A DNA stretch of 64,000 nt, taken from the NCBI RefSeq assembly GCF_032878955.1, contig NZ_CP043839.1, positions 4,216,001 to 4,280,000 on the forward strand. The letters are read 5' to 3'. The stretch is from Butyricimonas paravirosa (GTDB lineage Bacteria > Bacteroidota > Bacteroidia > Bacteroidales > Marinifilaceae). The notes below the pieces were generated by a model. That model saw only the letters and a list, made by a program, of their open reading frames with translations, did not search any database and had not been told where the DNA came from. Every line of letters starts with the position of its first letter. The first letter of the stretch is position 1. The translations under genes and the position numbers were made by a program. Below, one piece after another: positions 25,219 through 33,997 of the stretch.

Positions 25219-26193
25219 ATGATGAGATTTAACGCCATTTTAAAAACCAAGAGGGTTTATATGCTGTATTTGCTGCCATTTATTTTGGCAGCAATTGCAT
25301 TTCTACGTTTTACTTTCGGGCCGGATGATTTTTCCGTTTGTCCGGATTTGGGCGTTATTTCCATTCCTGCTTTCCAGGAACAAGGCGGTTTGTGGTGGAA
25401 GGAAATTGGGGTACTGGCTTTGTTGTGCTTGTCGTTTCTGGTATTCTTTGTTGCCGATCGGTATAAGTTTTTGTCCCATATCACGGTTCTCCCGGCCGTG
25501 GTTTATGCCTTGTTGTGTATCGGGGTGATTTGTCGTTACGGGGTGAGTAATTATCTGGTGGCAGCCTTGTGTGTCGTGTTGGCTGTGGCTCGTTTGCAAT
25601 CGGCCATCGTGAACACGCAATCCAACTCGCCGGTGTTTGGTTTCGGGCTTTTTTCCACGCTGGCGGTTTTGCTTTGCCCGAAATTGATCATGCTGATCGT
25701 TTGGGCGATTATCGTCCTACCTTTTTCGGGAAGGGCGGCGTTGAAGGATTTAGTGGCGCTGTTTATCGGGATCTTTTCCGCGTTATTTTTCACGGGATGT
25801 TATTACTTCTTGACGGATCGGTTGGCAACATTACCGGATGTGTTCGTACAGGCATTGACAAGCGGACAAGTGTTCTGGAAAATAATGCCTGAGAAAGTGG
25901 TTGCTTTTGTCGTGATCGGTGTGCTGATCGTTGTATCCTTGTATAATGTTGTGGTGAACTACCCGATGGCGATCGTGGCGCAACGGCGGGGTATGTTGTC
26001 GATGTTGTCCATGTTGCTTTTCGTGGGGAGTTCTTTGTTTTTTATCCCGTTTAATTGTCACGGGATCACCTTGATTACAGCGATCCCGTTATCTTATATG
26101 TTTACTCAATATTTTATTTCACACCGAACCCGTTGGCTGGGGAACGTGTTGTTCCTGTTGTTCATTGCGGCCTGTGTGCTTTTGGTTTTGTAG
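25219..26193 (+). CDS. Multi-pass membrane protein, DUF6427-like
   Basis: 324 residues with about nine hydrophobic segments (roughly 14-32, 65-83, 90-107, 110-125, 140-165, 175-200, 230-250, 265-280 and 305-324). Loops are short and charged. The arrangement resembles DUF6427-type integral membrane proteins of Bacteroidota, though I am not sure of this assignment. An adjacent ATG at 25222 is an alternative start. It follows purD by 8 bases and its stop is 1 base from the convergent dihydroorotase stop. Transport or envelope roles are possible; no transporter signature is visible. Confidence 0.6.
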   Translation: MMRFNAILKTKRVYMLYLLPFILAAIAFLRFTFGPDDFSVCPDLGVISIPAFQEQGGLWWKEIGVLALLCLSFLVFFVADRYKFLSHITVLPAVVYALLCIGVICRYGVSNYLVAALCVVLAVARLQSAIVNTQSNSPVFGFGLFSTLAVLLCPKLIMLIVWAIIVLPFSGRAALKDLVALFIGIFSALFFTGCYYFLTDRLATLPDVFVQALTSGQVFWKIMPEKVVAFVVIGVLIVVSLYNVVVNYPMAIVAQRRGMLSMLSMLLFVGSSLFFIPFNCHGITLITAIPLSYMFTQYFISHRTRWLGNVLFLLFIAACVLLVL

Positions 26194-26194
26194 A

Positions 26195-27526
26195 TTAATA
26201 GAACGTCAGCATTTCCCCGCGCACATCGTCATTGATCTTACCATGATCGTACACGATTTGCCCGTTCACGAGCGTCATGCTTACCCGGTAGGTAAAGGAC
26301 ATATCTTCGAGTGGTGACCAGCCGCATTTGTAAAGTAAGTTTTCTTTCTTCACGGTCCACGGGTGTTTTTCGAAAATAGCGATGTCAGCCTTGTAGCCTT
26401 CCCGCAGGTAGCCTCTTTCTTCGACATGGAAAATGTCGGCAGGGGCATGACACATTTTGTCCACGATGTTTTCAAGCGTGATCTGGCCTTTCTCCATGAG
26501 TTCTAACATGACGGTCAGCGAGTGTTGTACCATCGGGCCACCGCTGGCTGATTTGGTGTACACTCCGGCTTTTTCTTCCGGGAGATGGGGAGCGTGATCC
26601 GTGGCGATGATGTCCAAACGGTTGTCATTCAAGGCTTGTAACAGGGCTTGCCGATCCTCTTCGGTTTTGATGGCAGGATTCCACTTGACGAGGTTGCCTT
26701 TGGTGTGGTAGGCCTGATCATTGAACCAAAGATGGTGAACGCATACTTCCCCGGTGATGTGTTTTTGGGTGCGGGGACCTTGATCTAGTAATTCCAGTTC
26801 TTCTTTCGTGCTTAAATGAAGTATGTGCAGGCGGCTGTTGTGTTTACGTGCCAGCTCGGCTGCCAGCGAAGAGCTGGTGTAGCAACACTCCCGGCTGCGG
26901 ATCAAAGGATGGCAGAAAGGAGGAATGTCTTCCCCGTATTGTTGCTTGTATAGTTCCAAGTTACGGTCTATCGTGGGCGAATCCTCGCAATGGGTTGCGA
27001 TAAGAATGGGGGATTCGGCAAATATCTTTTCCAAGGCCTCCAGACTATCCACCAGCATATTACCCGTGGAGGAACCCATGAAAACTTTAATGCCGCAAGT
27101 CGTGTGCGGATCGACCTTTTTAATCTCGTCGATATTGTCAACGGTAGCACCGAGGTAGAACGAGTAGTTGACAGCCGAATTTTCCTTGGCAATCTGTTGT
27201 TTTTCCCGGAGTAACTCGTTGGTTACGGTGGGAGGTTTCACGTTAGGCATATCCATGAAAGAGGTCACGCCCCCGGCTGCTGCCGCCCGGCTACCTTCCC
27301 GGATGTCTCCTTTGTGCGTGAGACCGGGTTCGCGGAAGTGTACTTGATCGTCAATCACTCCCGGTATAATATATTTCCCCGTGGCATCGATAACTTTGAT
27401 GTCCCCGGGAACTGAATCCAATTCGCCTTCTATGATTTTCTCGATACGATCGTTGTGAATCAGGAGATCCCCTTTGAAGGTTCTCCCCTCGTTTATGATA
27501 GTTCCGCCTTGAAGTAATATACGCAT
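26195..27526 (-). CDS. pyrC: Dihydroorotase (class I)
   Basis: 443 residues. It interconverts carbamoyl aspartate and dihydroorotate in pyrimidine synthesis. The zinc-binding signature DDQVHFREPG is at about 59-68 (His63 and the family's HxR-type motif), followed by GDIREGSRAAAAGG. Further metal and substrate residues appear in THCEDSPT, HILHLST and IATDHAPHLPEEK. The length and sequence are those of the 'multifunctional complex' dihydroorotase class rather than the shorter PyrC. Allantoinase is the only close alternative. No other pyr gene is in the window. Confidence 0.92.
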   Translation of the reverse strand: MRILLQGGTIINEGRTFKGDLLIHNDRIEKIIEGELDSVPGDIKVIDATGKYIIPGVIDDQVHFREPGLTHKGDIREGSRAAAAGGVTSFMDMPNVKPPTVTNELLREKQQIAKENSAVNYSFYLGATVDNIDEIKKVDPHTTCGIKVFMGSSTGNMLVDSLEALEKIFAESPILIATHCEDSPTIDRNLELYKQQYGEDIPPFCHPLIRSRECCYTSSSLAAELARKHNSRLHILHLSTKEELELLDQGPRTQKHITGEVCVHHLWFNDQAYHTKGNLVKWNPAIKTEEDRQALLQALNDNRLDIIATDHAPHLPEEKAGVYTKSASGGPMVQHSLTVMLELMEKGQITLENIVDKMCHAPADIFHVEERGYLREGYKADIAIFEKHPWTVKKENLLYKCGWSPLEDMSFTYRVSMTLVNGQIVYDHGKINDDVRGEMLTFY

Positions 27527-27587
27527 ATTGATTTTAGATTTTAGATTTTAAATTTTAGATTCCGGCCGCACGAGGCTGACGCTTTAA

Positions 27588-27699
27588 CTACCCCCTCTGG
27601 CTCCCCCTTGCACAAGGGGAGAAACGAACGCGAGAAGGCGCTTCAATGTTCCTCTGCGGCACATCCTCCCCCTGTGTAAGGGGGAGTTAGAGGGGGTAG
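27588..27699. repeat. 112-bp inverted-repeat element
   Basis: The left end CTACCCCCTCTGGCTCCCCC (from 27588) and the reverse complement of the right end (to 27699, CTACCCCCTCTAACTCCCCC) match at all but two of 22 positions. The interior holds a CTCCCCCTTG/CAAGGGGAG hairpin and is non-coding. It lies between a word repeat at 27530-27562 and the GT2 stop, and is probably a MITE- or REP-type element. Confidence 0.7.
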
Positions 27700-27700
27700 C

Positions 27701-28456
27701 TTAATTTTCCATTCTCCATTCTCCATTTTCAATTTTCTTACGTTTTCCCAAGCTCCGGAGTTTCATCGTGATGACACCCCAAAAGGCCTCGTTGAAGATG
27801 CCTCCGCTCATTTTGGACGTGCCGAGGGTACGGTCTGTGAAAATGATGGGGACTTCTTTCAACTTGAATCCCAAGGTCCACGCTGTGAATTTCATTTCGA
27901 TCTGGAAGGCGTAGCCTTTGAAACGGATGTTGTCGAGGTCAATGGATTCCAAGACTTTCCGGGTGTAACAAACGAATCCGGCTGTGGCATCATGTACTTT
28001 CATGCCCGTGATGAATCTTACGTATTTGGAGGCAAAATAGGACATGAGAACCCGTCCCATGGGCCAGTTCACGACGTTAACACCTGTAACGTAACGGGAA
28101 CCGATCGCCATATCGCCTTCCCCGCTTTCGCAGGCGTGATACAATTTGACCAGATCATCGGGGTTATGTGAGAAATCCGCGTCCATCTCGAAGATGTAGT
28201 TATACCCGTGTTCCAGAGACCATTTGAATCCGGTGATATAGGCCGTTCCGAGTCCTAGCTTTCCTTTACGTTCGATCATGTGAAGTTGTGGGAACTCGGA
28301 TTGCAGACGTTTTACAATCTGGGCCGTGCCGTCGGGAGAGTTGTCCTCTATCACGAGCACATCAAACTTCGGTTCCAGTTTAAAAACATAACGGAGAATG
28401 TTTTCGATATTCTCTTTTTCGTTATAGGTCGGTATGATGACAACTCTGTCGTTCAT
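27701..28456 (-). CDS. Polyprenol-phosphate mannosyltransferase-like GT2 glycosyltransferase
   Basis: 251 residues. GT2 fold: VVIIPTYNEKENIE at the N-terminus, LVIEDNSPDGT, the DAD motif in FEMDADFSHNP (about 95-97), GSRYVTG and a conserved C-terminal EVPIIFTDRTLGTSKMSGG. This is the DPM1/Ppm1 subfamily that transfers mannose (or another sugar) from GDP-sugar to polyprenyl phosphate on the inner membrane face. The final residues KKIENGEWRMEN are encoded by the ATTTTCCATTCTCC word repeat, so the C-terminus is likely a repeat-derived extension. It is next to murF (11-base gap) and probably co-transcribed with it. Confidence 0.88.
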   Translation of the reverse strand: MNDRVVIIPTYNEKENIENILRYVFKLEPKFDVLVIEDNSPDGTAQIVKRLQSEFPQLHMIERKGKLGLGTAYITGFKWSLEHGYNYIFEMDADFSHNPDDLVKLYHACESGEGDMAIGSRYVTGVNVVNWPMGRVLMSYFASKYVRFITGMKVHDATAGFVCYTRKVLESIDLDNIRFKGYAFQIEMKFTAWTLGFKLKEVPIIFTDRTLGTSKMSGGIFNEAFWGVITMKLRSLGKRKKIENGEWRMEN

Positions 28457-28467
28457 GGTCTGTTGTT

Positions 28468-29760
28468 TTATAAGTATTCTGTAATCCTTTCCAGTTTATT
28501 TCCCCTCGAACCTTTTATCAGGATAAAAGCGTGGCGGATCTCGTTCGCTTTGAGATACTCGATCAGCGTGTCCGTGTCGGGGAAGTAACGCGTAAAGGTA
28601 TAGTTATTTGCGATGGATTCAAAACTCGGTCCCACGAGGAATACCTGGGGAAAGTTGTTTTTCTTCATGAGTTCCACGATGTTTTTATGGGACTCTTCGG
28701 AAATGGCTCCCAGTTCACGCATTTCCCCGATAATCAGTAATTTGTTGTCTGCTTTCATTTCCCCGAAATTGGAAATGGCGACTTGCATACTGCTCGGGTT
28801 AGCGTTGTAGGCATCCAGAATGATCGTGTTGCGTTCCGTTTTCAGTAATTGCGAGCGAAGGTTGGAGGGGGTGTAAGCCTCGATGGCGGCCTGTATTTGT
28901 AGAGGATCGATATTGAAATATGTTCCTACCGTAGTGGCTGCCATGGCGTTGTCAAAGTTATATCCCCCGATGAGTTTCGTCCGGATGTATAGTTGTCCGT
29001 GATGGGTTTTCAAGGCATACACGAGGTAAGGGGTGGTCTGAACGACTTCCCCGTTCGTGAAATGTCCGTCGATGCCATAGGTGTATCTTTTTTGGTCTTC
29101 CGATAGTTGGCACAACAATTTATCCTCCCCGTTCACGAATAAAATTCCCGATTTTTCCTTCACGGATTCATAAAGGGCTCTTTTGGTTTGGATGATATTT
29201 TCGTAACTCCCGAATCCTTCCAAGTGGGCGTACCCGATGTTCGTGATGATACCGTAGTCCGGTTCAACAATCTTACATAATTCTTTTATTTCCCCCGGAT
29301 GGTTGGCCCCCATTTCCACGATACCGAATTCCGTGGAGGCATCCATGCTTAACAGGGTGAGGGGTACACCGATATGGTTGTTTAAATTGCCTTTCGTGGC
29401 AACGGTATTATATTTTTTGGAAAGAACGGCGTGACATAATTCTTTCGTGGTGGTTTTGCCGTTTGTCCCGGTGATTCCCAAGATGGGGATGTTCAATTTC
29501 CGGCGGTGGTGGTTGGCCAGTTGTTGTAGGAATCGCAGGGTGTCGGGAACGAGTACGCATTGGGGAGCCGTATTGTAGGCGGCCTCATCAATAACGACGT
29601 GTTTCGCTCCTTGGGCCACGGCTTTCTCTGCAAAGGTGTTACCGTTGTGATTTTCACCCTTTAAGGCAATGAATATATCTCCTGTTTTTACCTCTCGGGA
29701 GTCTGTTGTAATCCGGCTACCTGCCAGAAAAGAATTATATATTGATTCAAGCTCTTTCAT
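28468..29760 (-). CDS. murF: UDP-N-acetylmuramoyl-tripeptide-D-alanyl-D-alanine ligase
   Basis: 430 residues. It adds D-Ala-D-Ala to UDP-MurNAc-tripeptide with ATP, the last cytosolic step of muropeptide synthesis. N-terminal domain: SRITTDSREVKTGDIFIALKG. The Mur-ligase P-loop GITGTNGKTT is at about 95-104, followed by VEMGANHPGEI and TNIGYAHLEGFGS. The C-terminal domain has ILDAYNANPSSM, typical of MurF. It is transcribed into the GT2 gene. It is well separated from the main mur/fts cluster, which is not in this window. Confidence 0.94.
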   Translation of the reverse strand: MKELESIYNSFLAGSRITTDSREVKTGDIFIALKGENHNGNTFAEKAVAQGAKHVVIDEAAYNTAPQCVLVPDTLRFLQQLANHHRRKLNIPILGITGTNGKTTTKELCHAVLSKKYNTVATKGNLNNHIGVPLTLLSMDASTEFGIVEMGANHPGEIKELCKIVEPDYGIITNIGYAHLEGFGSYENIIQTKRALYESVKEKSGILFVNGEDKLLCQLSEDQKRYTYGIDGHFTNGEVVQTTPYLVYALKTHHGQLYIRTKLIGGYNFDNAMAATTVGTYFNIDPLQIQAAIEAYTPSNLRSQLLKTERNTIILDAYNANPSSMQVAISNFGEMKADNKLLIIGEMRELGAISEESHKNIVELMKKNNFPQVFLVGPSFESIANNYTFTRYFPDTDTLIEYLKANEIRHAFILIKGSRGNKLERITEYL

Positions 29761-29856
29761 CTTTTCATAATATCCGATCAGAGTGACAAATTTATAAAAA
29801 TAAATGAACCATGAACGGTTTTTTCATTAATATTGCAGGATAATAATATTATTACA

Positions 29857-30336
29857 ATGAAAATAAAAACAGGTATAGGGATCGATGTCCATCGGCTGGA
29901 GCCGGGACTGGACTTTTGGTTAGGAGGGATTAAACTGGAGCATGAAAAAGGGTGCGTGGCCCATTCGGATGGGGATGTGTTGATTCACGCGATATGTGAT
30001 GCACTTTTGGGAGCTGCCGGGCTGGATGATATTGGGGTATATTTCCCGGATACGGACCCCGCTTACAAGGGTATTGATAGTAAAATTCTATTGAAGAAGG
30101 TGATCGATATGATTGAGAACAAGGGATTTGTTATCGGTAATATTGATTGCGTGATATGCCTGCAAAGGCCGAAAATTAAAATGCGGACCTTGGAGATGCG
30201 GGAGTGTTTGTCTGAAATTATGGGGATTGATGTAGATGAGATAACCATCAAGGCTACCACGACGGAGAAACTGGGCTTTGAGGGGAGAGAAGAGGGGGTT
30301 TCGGCTTACGTGACGGTGCTGATTATTAAGTTATAA
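29857..30336 (+). CDS. ispF: 2-C-methyl-D-erythritol 2,4-cyclodiphosphate synthase
   Basis: 159 residues from the ATG at 29857; a TTG at 29833 gives a non-family extension. It makes MEcPP in the non-mevalonate isoprenoid pathway. The metal site is in GIDVHRL (Asp10, His12) and HSDGDVLIHAICDALLGA. The C-terminal KATTTEKLGFEGREEG is the signature of the family. The minus-strand murF upstream is divergent, and the gene is followed by a repeat element to 30480, then a convergent lipoprotein gene. Confidence 0.95.
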   Translation: MKIKTGIGIDVHRLEPGLDFWLGGIKLEHEKGCVAHSDGDVLIHAICDALLGAAGLDDIGVYFPDTDPAYKGIDSKILLKKVIDMIENKGFVIGNIDCVICLQRPKIKMRTLEMRECLSEIMGIDVDEITIKATTTEKLGFEGREEGVSAYVTVLIIKL

Positions 30337-30339
30337 AGT

Positions 30340-30478
30340 TTGTAAGGTTCATAAAGTTTATAAGGTCCTTGAACCCCTTCAGGGCGCTTTGTCTGCGGTA
30401 GCTTGAGCTGCCGTAAGTATTGTCCGAAGGACACCCGTCACTTTATAAACTTTATGAACCTTATAAACTTTACGAACT
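30340..30478. repeat. Dispersed repeat element, copy 1
   Basis: AAGGTTCATAAAGTTTATAA near the left end pairs with its near-complement in ACTTTATAAACTTTATGAACC at the right. The core at 30422-30442 is the exact reverse complement of 33857-33877 in copy 2 (AGTGACGGGTGTCCTTCGG and two more bases). About 75 bases around the core align in the two copies. The element lies between convergent stops and may also terminate transcription. Confidence 0.75.
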
Positions 30479-30484
30479 CATTTC

Positions 30485-31507
30485 CTACTTCTTTTCGTGT
30501 AGTTTCAATACTTTTCCGTCGGGGAGGGTTAATTCGGCTTCTTTCCCTTTTCCCATCAGGCTTACTTGATCGTTTTTGTACATGAAACCGGAAGCCATGC
30601 GTTGCTGCGGTAGCTCGTAGGTCTGGTCGTCAAGTGTCACGACTGCCAGTTCTTCCGCGGGGTAGAAGGTTACTTCTACTTGGTATAGCATTTTGGTTTT
30701 ACCGTCACCGCCTTGGAATACCACGTTAATCACGCTTTCTGGGGTTTCTGTGTACAATGTTTCACCGCGTTGTTCGATGACCCATTGTCCGTTTACTTGC
30801 CTTACGTTATAGGTGTCGTCATCTTCCACGTTCCATGCATAACCGCCTTTCGGTAGTTCACGTCTGTTCAGTAGCGGGTGGTTTTCCATGTTGGGAATAA
30901 ATACTTCGGCCAACGTGGAATCGGTGGAGAACACGATGAAGGTGGAAAGCGTGGCTTGCGGATCGTTAACCGGGTTCATACGAACACCGGATTCGAACAG
31001 GCGGATACAGTCTTTTCTAGCTTCAGACCAAGTGTAGCCTGCCGCACCGTTACATCCGTGGGCGTCGTTTGCGACACCAATTACTTTTTCTTCTGTTTTA
31101 GGCACGAAAACAAGAGTTTGTTTCCGGTCTTTATCCGTTAATTTCAATTCTTTGTTTGCAATGCTGTACGAGGTCATGGCAGCCAAAGTCTGAATGTATT
31201 CATGCTCGAATTGGAGATCCGGACAAGCCATCATGGTACTTCCACCCGGTTCTAACTTGATGGTGTTACCTTCCGTGGAGTATCTTCCGAAAAATCGGTT
31301 ACACCCGGAGAATCCGTACATCGTATTGGTGTCGGTCAGCATGAGGGTGGGTACTCGTTGCGGAAGAGTGGTTTTCCCCTTTGTGGTGGTCATCTCTTTC
31401 AGTTGCCATTCGTTGGCAGTCAGTTGCGCTTTGTCTCCGCTGTTACTTTTACAGCCGGAGAAGCCAAGCGTCACGGCGATCATCATTAAAATAGTTGTTT
31501 TTCTCAT
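30485..31507 (-). CDS. META-domain lipoprotein with C-terminal MliC-like domain
   Basis: 340 residues. Lipobox FSGC (Cys about 19). Residues about 30-125 form a META/HslJ domain (NEWQLKEM, MYGFSGCNRFFGRYS, MMACPD). A middle section has HGCNGAAGYTWSEARKDCIRLFESG, a pattern common in Bacteroidota envelope proteins. The C-terminal ~70 residues (VTFYPAEELAVVTL to GKVLKLHEKK, with ASGFMYKNDQ and KGKEAELTLPDG) match MliC, an inhibitor of C-type lysozyme. The protein may therefore protect the envelope from host lysozyme. Single gene; start ATG 31507. Confidence 0.82.
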   Translation of the reverse strand: MRKTTILMMIAVTLGFSGCKSNSGDKAQLTANEWQLKEMTTTKGKTTLPQRVPTLMLTDTNTMYGFSGCNRFFGRYSTEGNTIKLEPGGSTMMACPDLQFEHEYIQTLAAMTSYSIANKELKLTDKDRKQTLVFVPKTEEKVIGVANDAHGCNGAAGYTWSEARKDCIRLFESGVRMNPVNDPQATLSTFIVFSTDSTLAEVFIPNMENHPLLNRRELPKGGYAWNVEDDDTYNVRQVNGQWVIEQRGETLYTETPESVINVVFQGGDGKTKMLYQVEVTFYPAEELAVVTLDDQTYELPQQRMASGFMYKNDQVSLMGKGKEAELTLPDGKVLKLHEKK

Positions 31508-31611
31508 ATGTGTGTGAATTTTTTACAAAGATACGGGCTAAAACAAGAAAAAGTTTATAATTATTATAAACTTTTTCTTGCTTTGTCGGCGAGGGATTCA
31601 TTATCTGAATC

Positions 31612-33126
31612 TTATCCTTGATTCATTTTTAGTAATTCATCGATGTGCGTGCGGTCGTTCCATAACTGTGGCACTTTATTCTGTCCGCCAAGTTTTCCTT
31701 TTTCTTTCAGCCAGTCATTGAAGAGGTTCGGACGAGCCGTGTGAAGGATTAATCGTTGAAGAGACATATCTTTGTAGCGTTTGGCCTCGTAGTCGGAATT
31801 TACTTTTTTCAGTTCTGTATCAAGGATATTGGCAAAGTTTTCCAAGTCTGCGGGGGGAGTCCCGTATTCGATAATCCATTCGTGGGCTCCTTTTTTACCA
31901 TCCTCCATGAATACCGGGGCGGCCGTGAAGGCCATTACCGTGGCACCGGTTTTTTCGCAGGTCTGTTTTAGGGCCTCGATGGCGTTGTCGATAATTAATT
32001 CTTCCCCGAAAGCGTTGATAAATAACTTTGTGCGTCCCGTGATTTTGAATTTGTAAGGACGGGTAGAGGTGAACATAATCGTATCACCGATCATGTAGCG
32101 CCATAATCCACCATTCGTGGAAATAACAAGAGCGTAGTTCACCCCGGTTTCTACTTCTTCCAATAGAAGAGCCCGGGGATGCGGTTTCGTCAGTTCGCTG
32201 ATCGGAACAAATTCATAGTAAACGCCATAGTCCAGCATTAACAGCATAGACGAGTCGCCGGGATCATCCTGTAATCCGAAGAATCCTTCCGATGCGTTGT
32301 AGGTTTCCATGTATTTCATTTTCGGGTCGGGCAACAGGCGTTTGTATTGTTCCCGGTAGGGGGTGAAGTTTATGCCACCGTGAATGAATAGTTCCAGGTT
32401 GGGCCATACTTCGTGAAGGTTGCTTTTTCCCGTGCGTTCCAGAATCCGGTTGATGAGCGTGAGGAACCAAGAGGGTACCCCCGCGAGACTACGTACATCT
32501 TCTTTGATTGTGGTGTCGCATATCTTTTCAATCTTTTCTTCCCATTCGCTCATGAGCATGATCGATTGGTCGGGGGTCTTCATCATGTTGGCCCAGAACG
32601 GGGTGTTGGAGATTAATATGGCGGACAAGTCTCCGTAACGGCAGTTGTTGTTTGTCTTGGATATTTCGCTACTTCCCCCTAGAGCCAAGGTCTTCCCGTT
32701 GAATACTTGTGCATCCGGGTATAGTTTATTGAAAATGGAGATAACATCCTTACCGCCTCGGAAATGGCAGCTTTCCAAAGATTCTTTGCTGACCGGGATA
32801 AACTTGCTTTTTGCCGCTGTTGTGCCTGACGATTTGGCAAACCACGTGATGGGTTCCGGCCATAACAGGTTTTGCTCGCCGTTCATTAATCGCTCTGAAT
32901 AGGGGGCCAGCTCTTCGTAGTGAATGATGGGCAGGCGTTCCCGGTATTGTTCTGCCGTCAAAATAGAGTCGAAATCATATTTCAGTCCGTACTCCGTGTC
33001 AGCGGCTCTGCGAAGTAATTCAACCAACGTGTCTCGTTGCACCTGAATCGGGTTTTCTTTGAAGAAATCGATTTGTGCCAACCTTTTGGTCGAGAACATG
33101 GATATGATGGAATTGATTACGGGCAT
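31612..33126 (-). CDS. GH3 auxin-responsive-promoter family protein
   Basis: 504 residues. GH3-type acyl-adenylate/amide synthetase fold: WFAKSSGTTAAKSKFIPVS resembles the ATP-binding P-loop-like SSGTT motif, and NASEGFFGLQDDPGDSSMLLMLDYGVYYEFVP and the YMIGDT region match GH3 motifs. In plants these conjugate amino acids to acyl acids. In Bacteroidota the family is common but the substrate is unknown. Cytosolic, single gene, start ATG 33126 preceded by AAAGTTAAAA-type word repeats. No bacterial function can be assigned beyond adenylate chemistry. Confidence 0.82.
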   Translation of the reverse strand: MPVINSIISMFSTKRLAQIDFFKENPIQVQRDTLVELLRRAADTEYGLKYDFDSILTAEQYRERLPIIHYEELAPYSERLMNGEQNLLWPEPITWFAKSSGTTAAKSKFIPVSKESLESCHFRGGKDVISIFNKLYPDAQVFNGKTLALGGSSEISKTNNNCRYGDLSAILISNTPFWANMMKTPDQSIMLMSEWEEKIEKICDTTIKEDVRSLAGVPSWFLTLINRILERTGKSNLHEVWPNLELFIHGGINFTPYREQYKRLLPDPKMKYMETYNASEGFFGLQDDPGDSSMLLMLDYGVYYEFVPISELTKPHPRALLLEEVETGVNYALVISTNGGLWRYMIGDTIMFTSTRPYKFKITGRTKLFINAFGEELIIDNAIEALKQTCEKTGATVMAFTAAPVFMEDGKKGAHEWIIEYGTPPADLENFANILDTELKKVNSDYEAKRYKDMSLQRLILHTARPNLFNDWLKEKGKLGGQNKVPQLWNDRTHIDELLKMNQG

Positions 33127-33132
33127 AGGATT

Positions 33133-33165
33133 AAGTTAAAAATTAAAAGTTAAAAACTAAAAGTT
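33133..33165. repeat. AAAGTTAAAAATTAAAAG word repeat
   Basis: A short intergenic stretch of AGTTAAAA variants, similar to 21524-21570, lies between the GH3-like gene start and the rnhB stop. Confidence 0.45.
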
Positions 33166-33208
33166 AACCTCTATTGAGGGGTAACAACTATCGTACCATT
33201 TGTTATTT

Positions 33209-33814
33209 TTAGTGATCGAAATCTAGTTTTAGTTGCGGGTCGAGCAACGTGAAACTTTGTCGATGATAAGAGGTAACTCCATGGAGCAAAATGCCTTCCC
33301 GGTGCTTTTTGGTCGGGTAGCCTTTGTTGCTGATCCAGTCGTAAACGGGGTACTCTTCATGCAATTTTTTCATGTATTCGTCCCGGTGTGTTTTGGCCAG
33401 AATGGAGGCTGCCGCGATAGCCATGTATTTCCCGTCCCCTTTTACGATGCAATGGTGTTCGATGTTCCGGTAGGGTTTGAACCGGTTGCCGTCAATCAGA
33501 ATATGTTCCGGGGTGACACTTAGTTGTGCCAGCGCCCGATGCATCCCTTCGATGGAGGCGTTGAGGATGTTGATTTTGTCGATTTCGTTATTATCCACGC
33601 TGGCCACGGCCCACGCGAGGGCTTCCCGTTCAATGATCGTGCGCAATTCATCCCGTTTCTTTTCAGAGAGTTGTTTCGAGTCGTTAAGCATTTCGTTGGA
33701 AAAGTCTTCAGGAAGGATTACCGCTGCCGCGAAAACCGGTCCTGCCAGACATCCCCTCCCGGCCTCGTCACATCCTGCCTCGATTTTATCTTGATAGTAT
33801 TTTAATGTCAACAT
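33209..33814 (-). CDS. rnhB: Ribonuclease HII
   Basis: 201 residues from the ATG at 33814. The frame extends to 33892, but that part is read from repeat DNA and lacks family similarity. It cleaves RNA in RNA-DNA hybrids, including single ribonucleotides. The catalytic DEDD set begins in CDEAGRGCLAGP (Asp16, Glu17), with a further Asp in LIDGN (about 109-113) and the later KGDGKYMAIAAASILAKTHRD block. Gene is solitary. Confidence 0.94.
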   Translation of the reverse strand: MLTLKYYQDKIEAGCDEAGRGCLAGPVFAAAVILPEDFSNEMLNDSKQLSEKKRDELRTIIEREALAWAVASVDNNEIDKINILNASIEGMHRALAQLSVTPEHILIDGNRFKPYRNIEHHCIVKGDGKYMAIAAASILAKTHRDEYMKKLHEEYPVYDWISNKGYPTKKHREGILLHGVTSYHRQSFTLLDPQLKLDFDH

Positions 33815-33819
33815 AAATA

Positions 33820-33975
33820 ATGGGTTTATAAAGTTCATAAAGTTCATAAGGTCTAAAGTGACGGGTGTCCTTCGGACGGTGTTTAACGGCAACTTGGACT
33901 ATCGTGGACCAAACGCCCGCAAGGGTTCATTGACTTTATAAACTTTATAGACCTTATGGACTTTATGAACCTTAA
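33820..33975. repeat. Dispersed repeat element, copy 2 (opposite orientation to copy 1)
   Basis: AAAGTTCATAAAGTTCATAAGG on the left and GACTTTATAAACTTTAT at 33930-33946 are near-complements. The core AGTGACGGGTGTCCTTCGG (33857-33875, plus AC) is the exact reverse complement of the core at 30422-30442. It lies upstream of rnhB and supplies the upstream part of the DUF4268 reading frame. Confidence 0.75.
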
Positions 33976-33997
33976 ACTTTATCACTCCCGCAAATAT

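Noticed and set aside
27541..27700. Inverted repeat considered as a Rho-independent terminator
   Set aside because: It has 22-bp ends with a 68-base interior, too large, and no T-run follows. It fits a small mobile element better.
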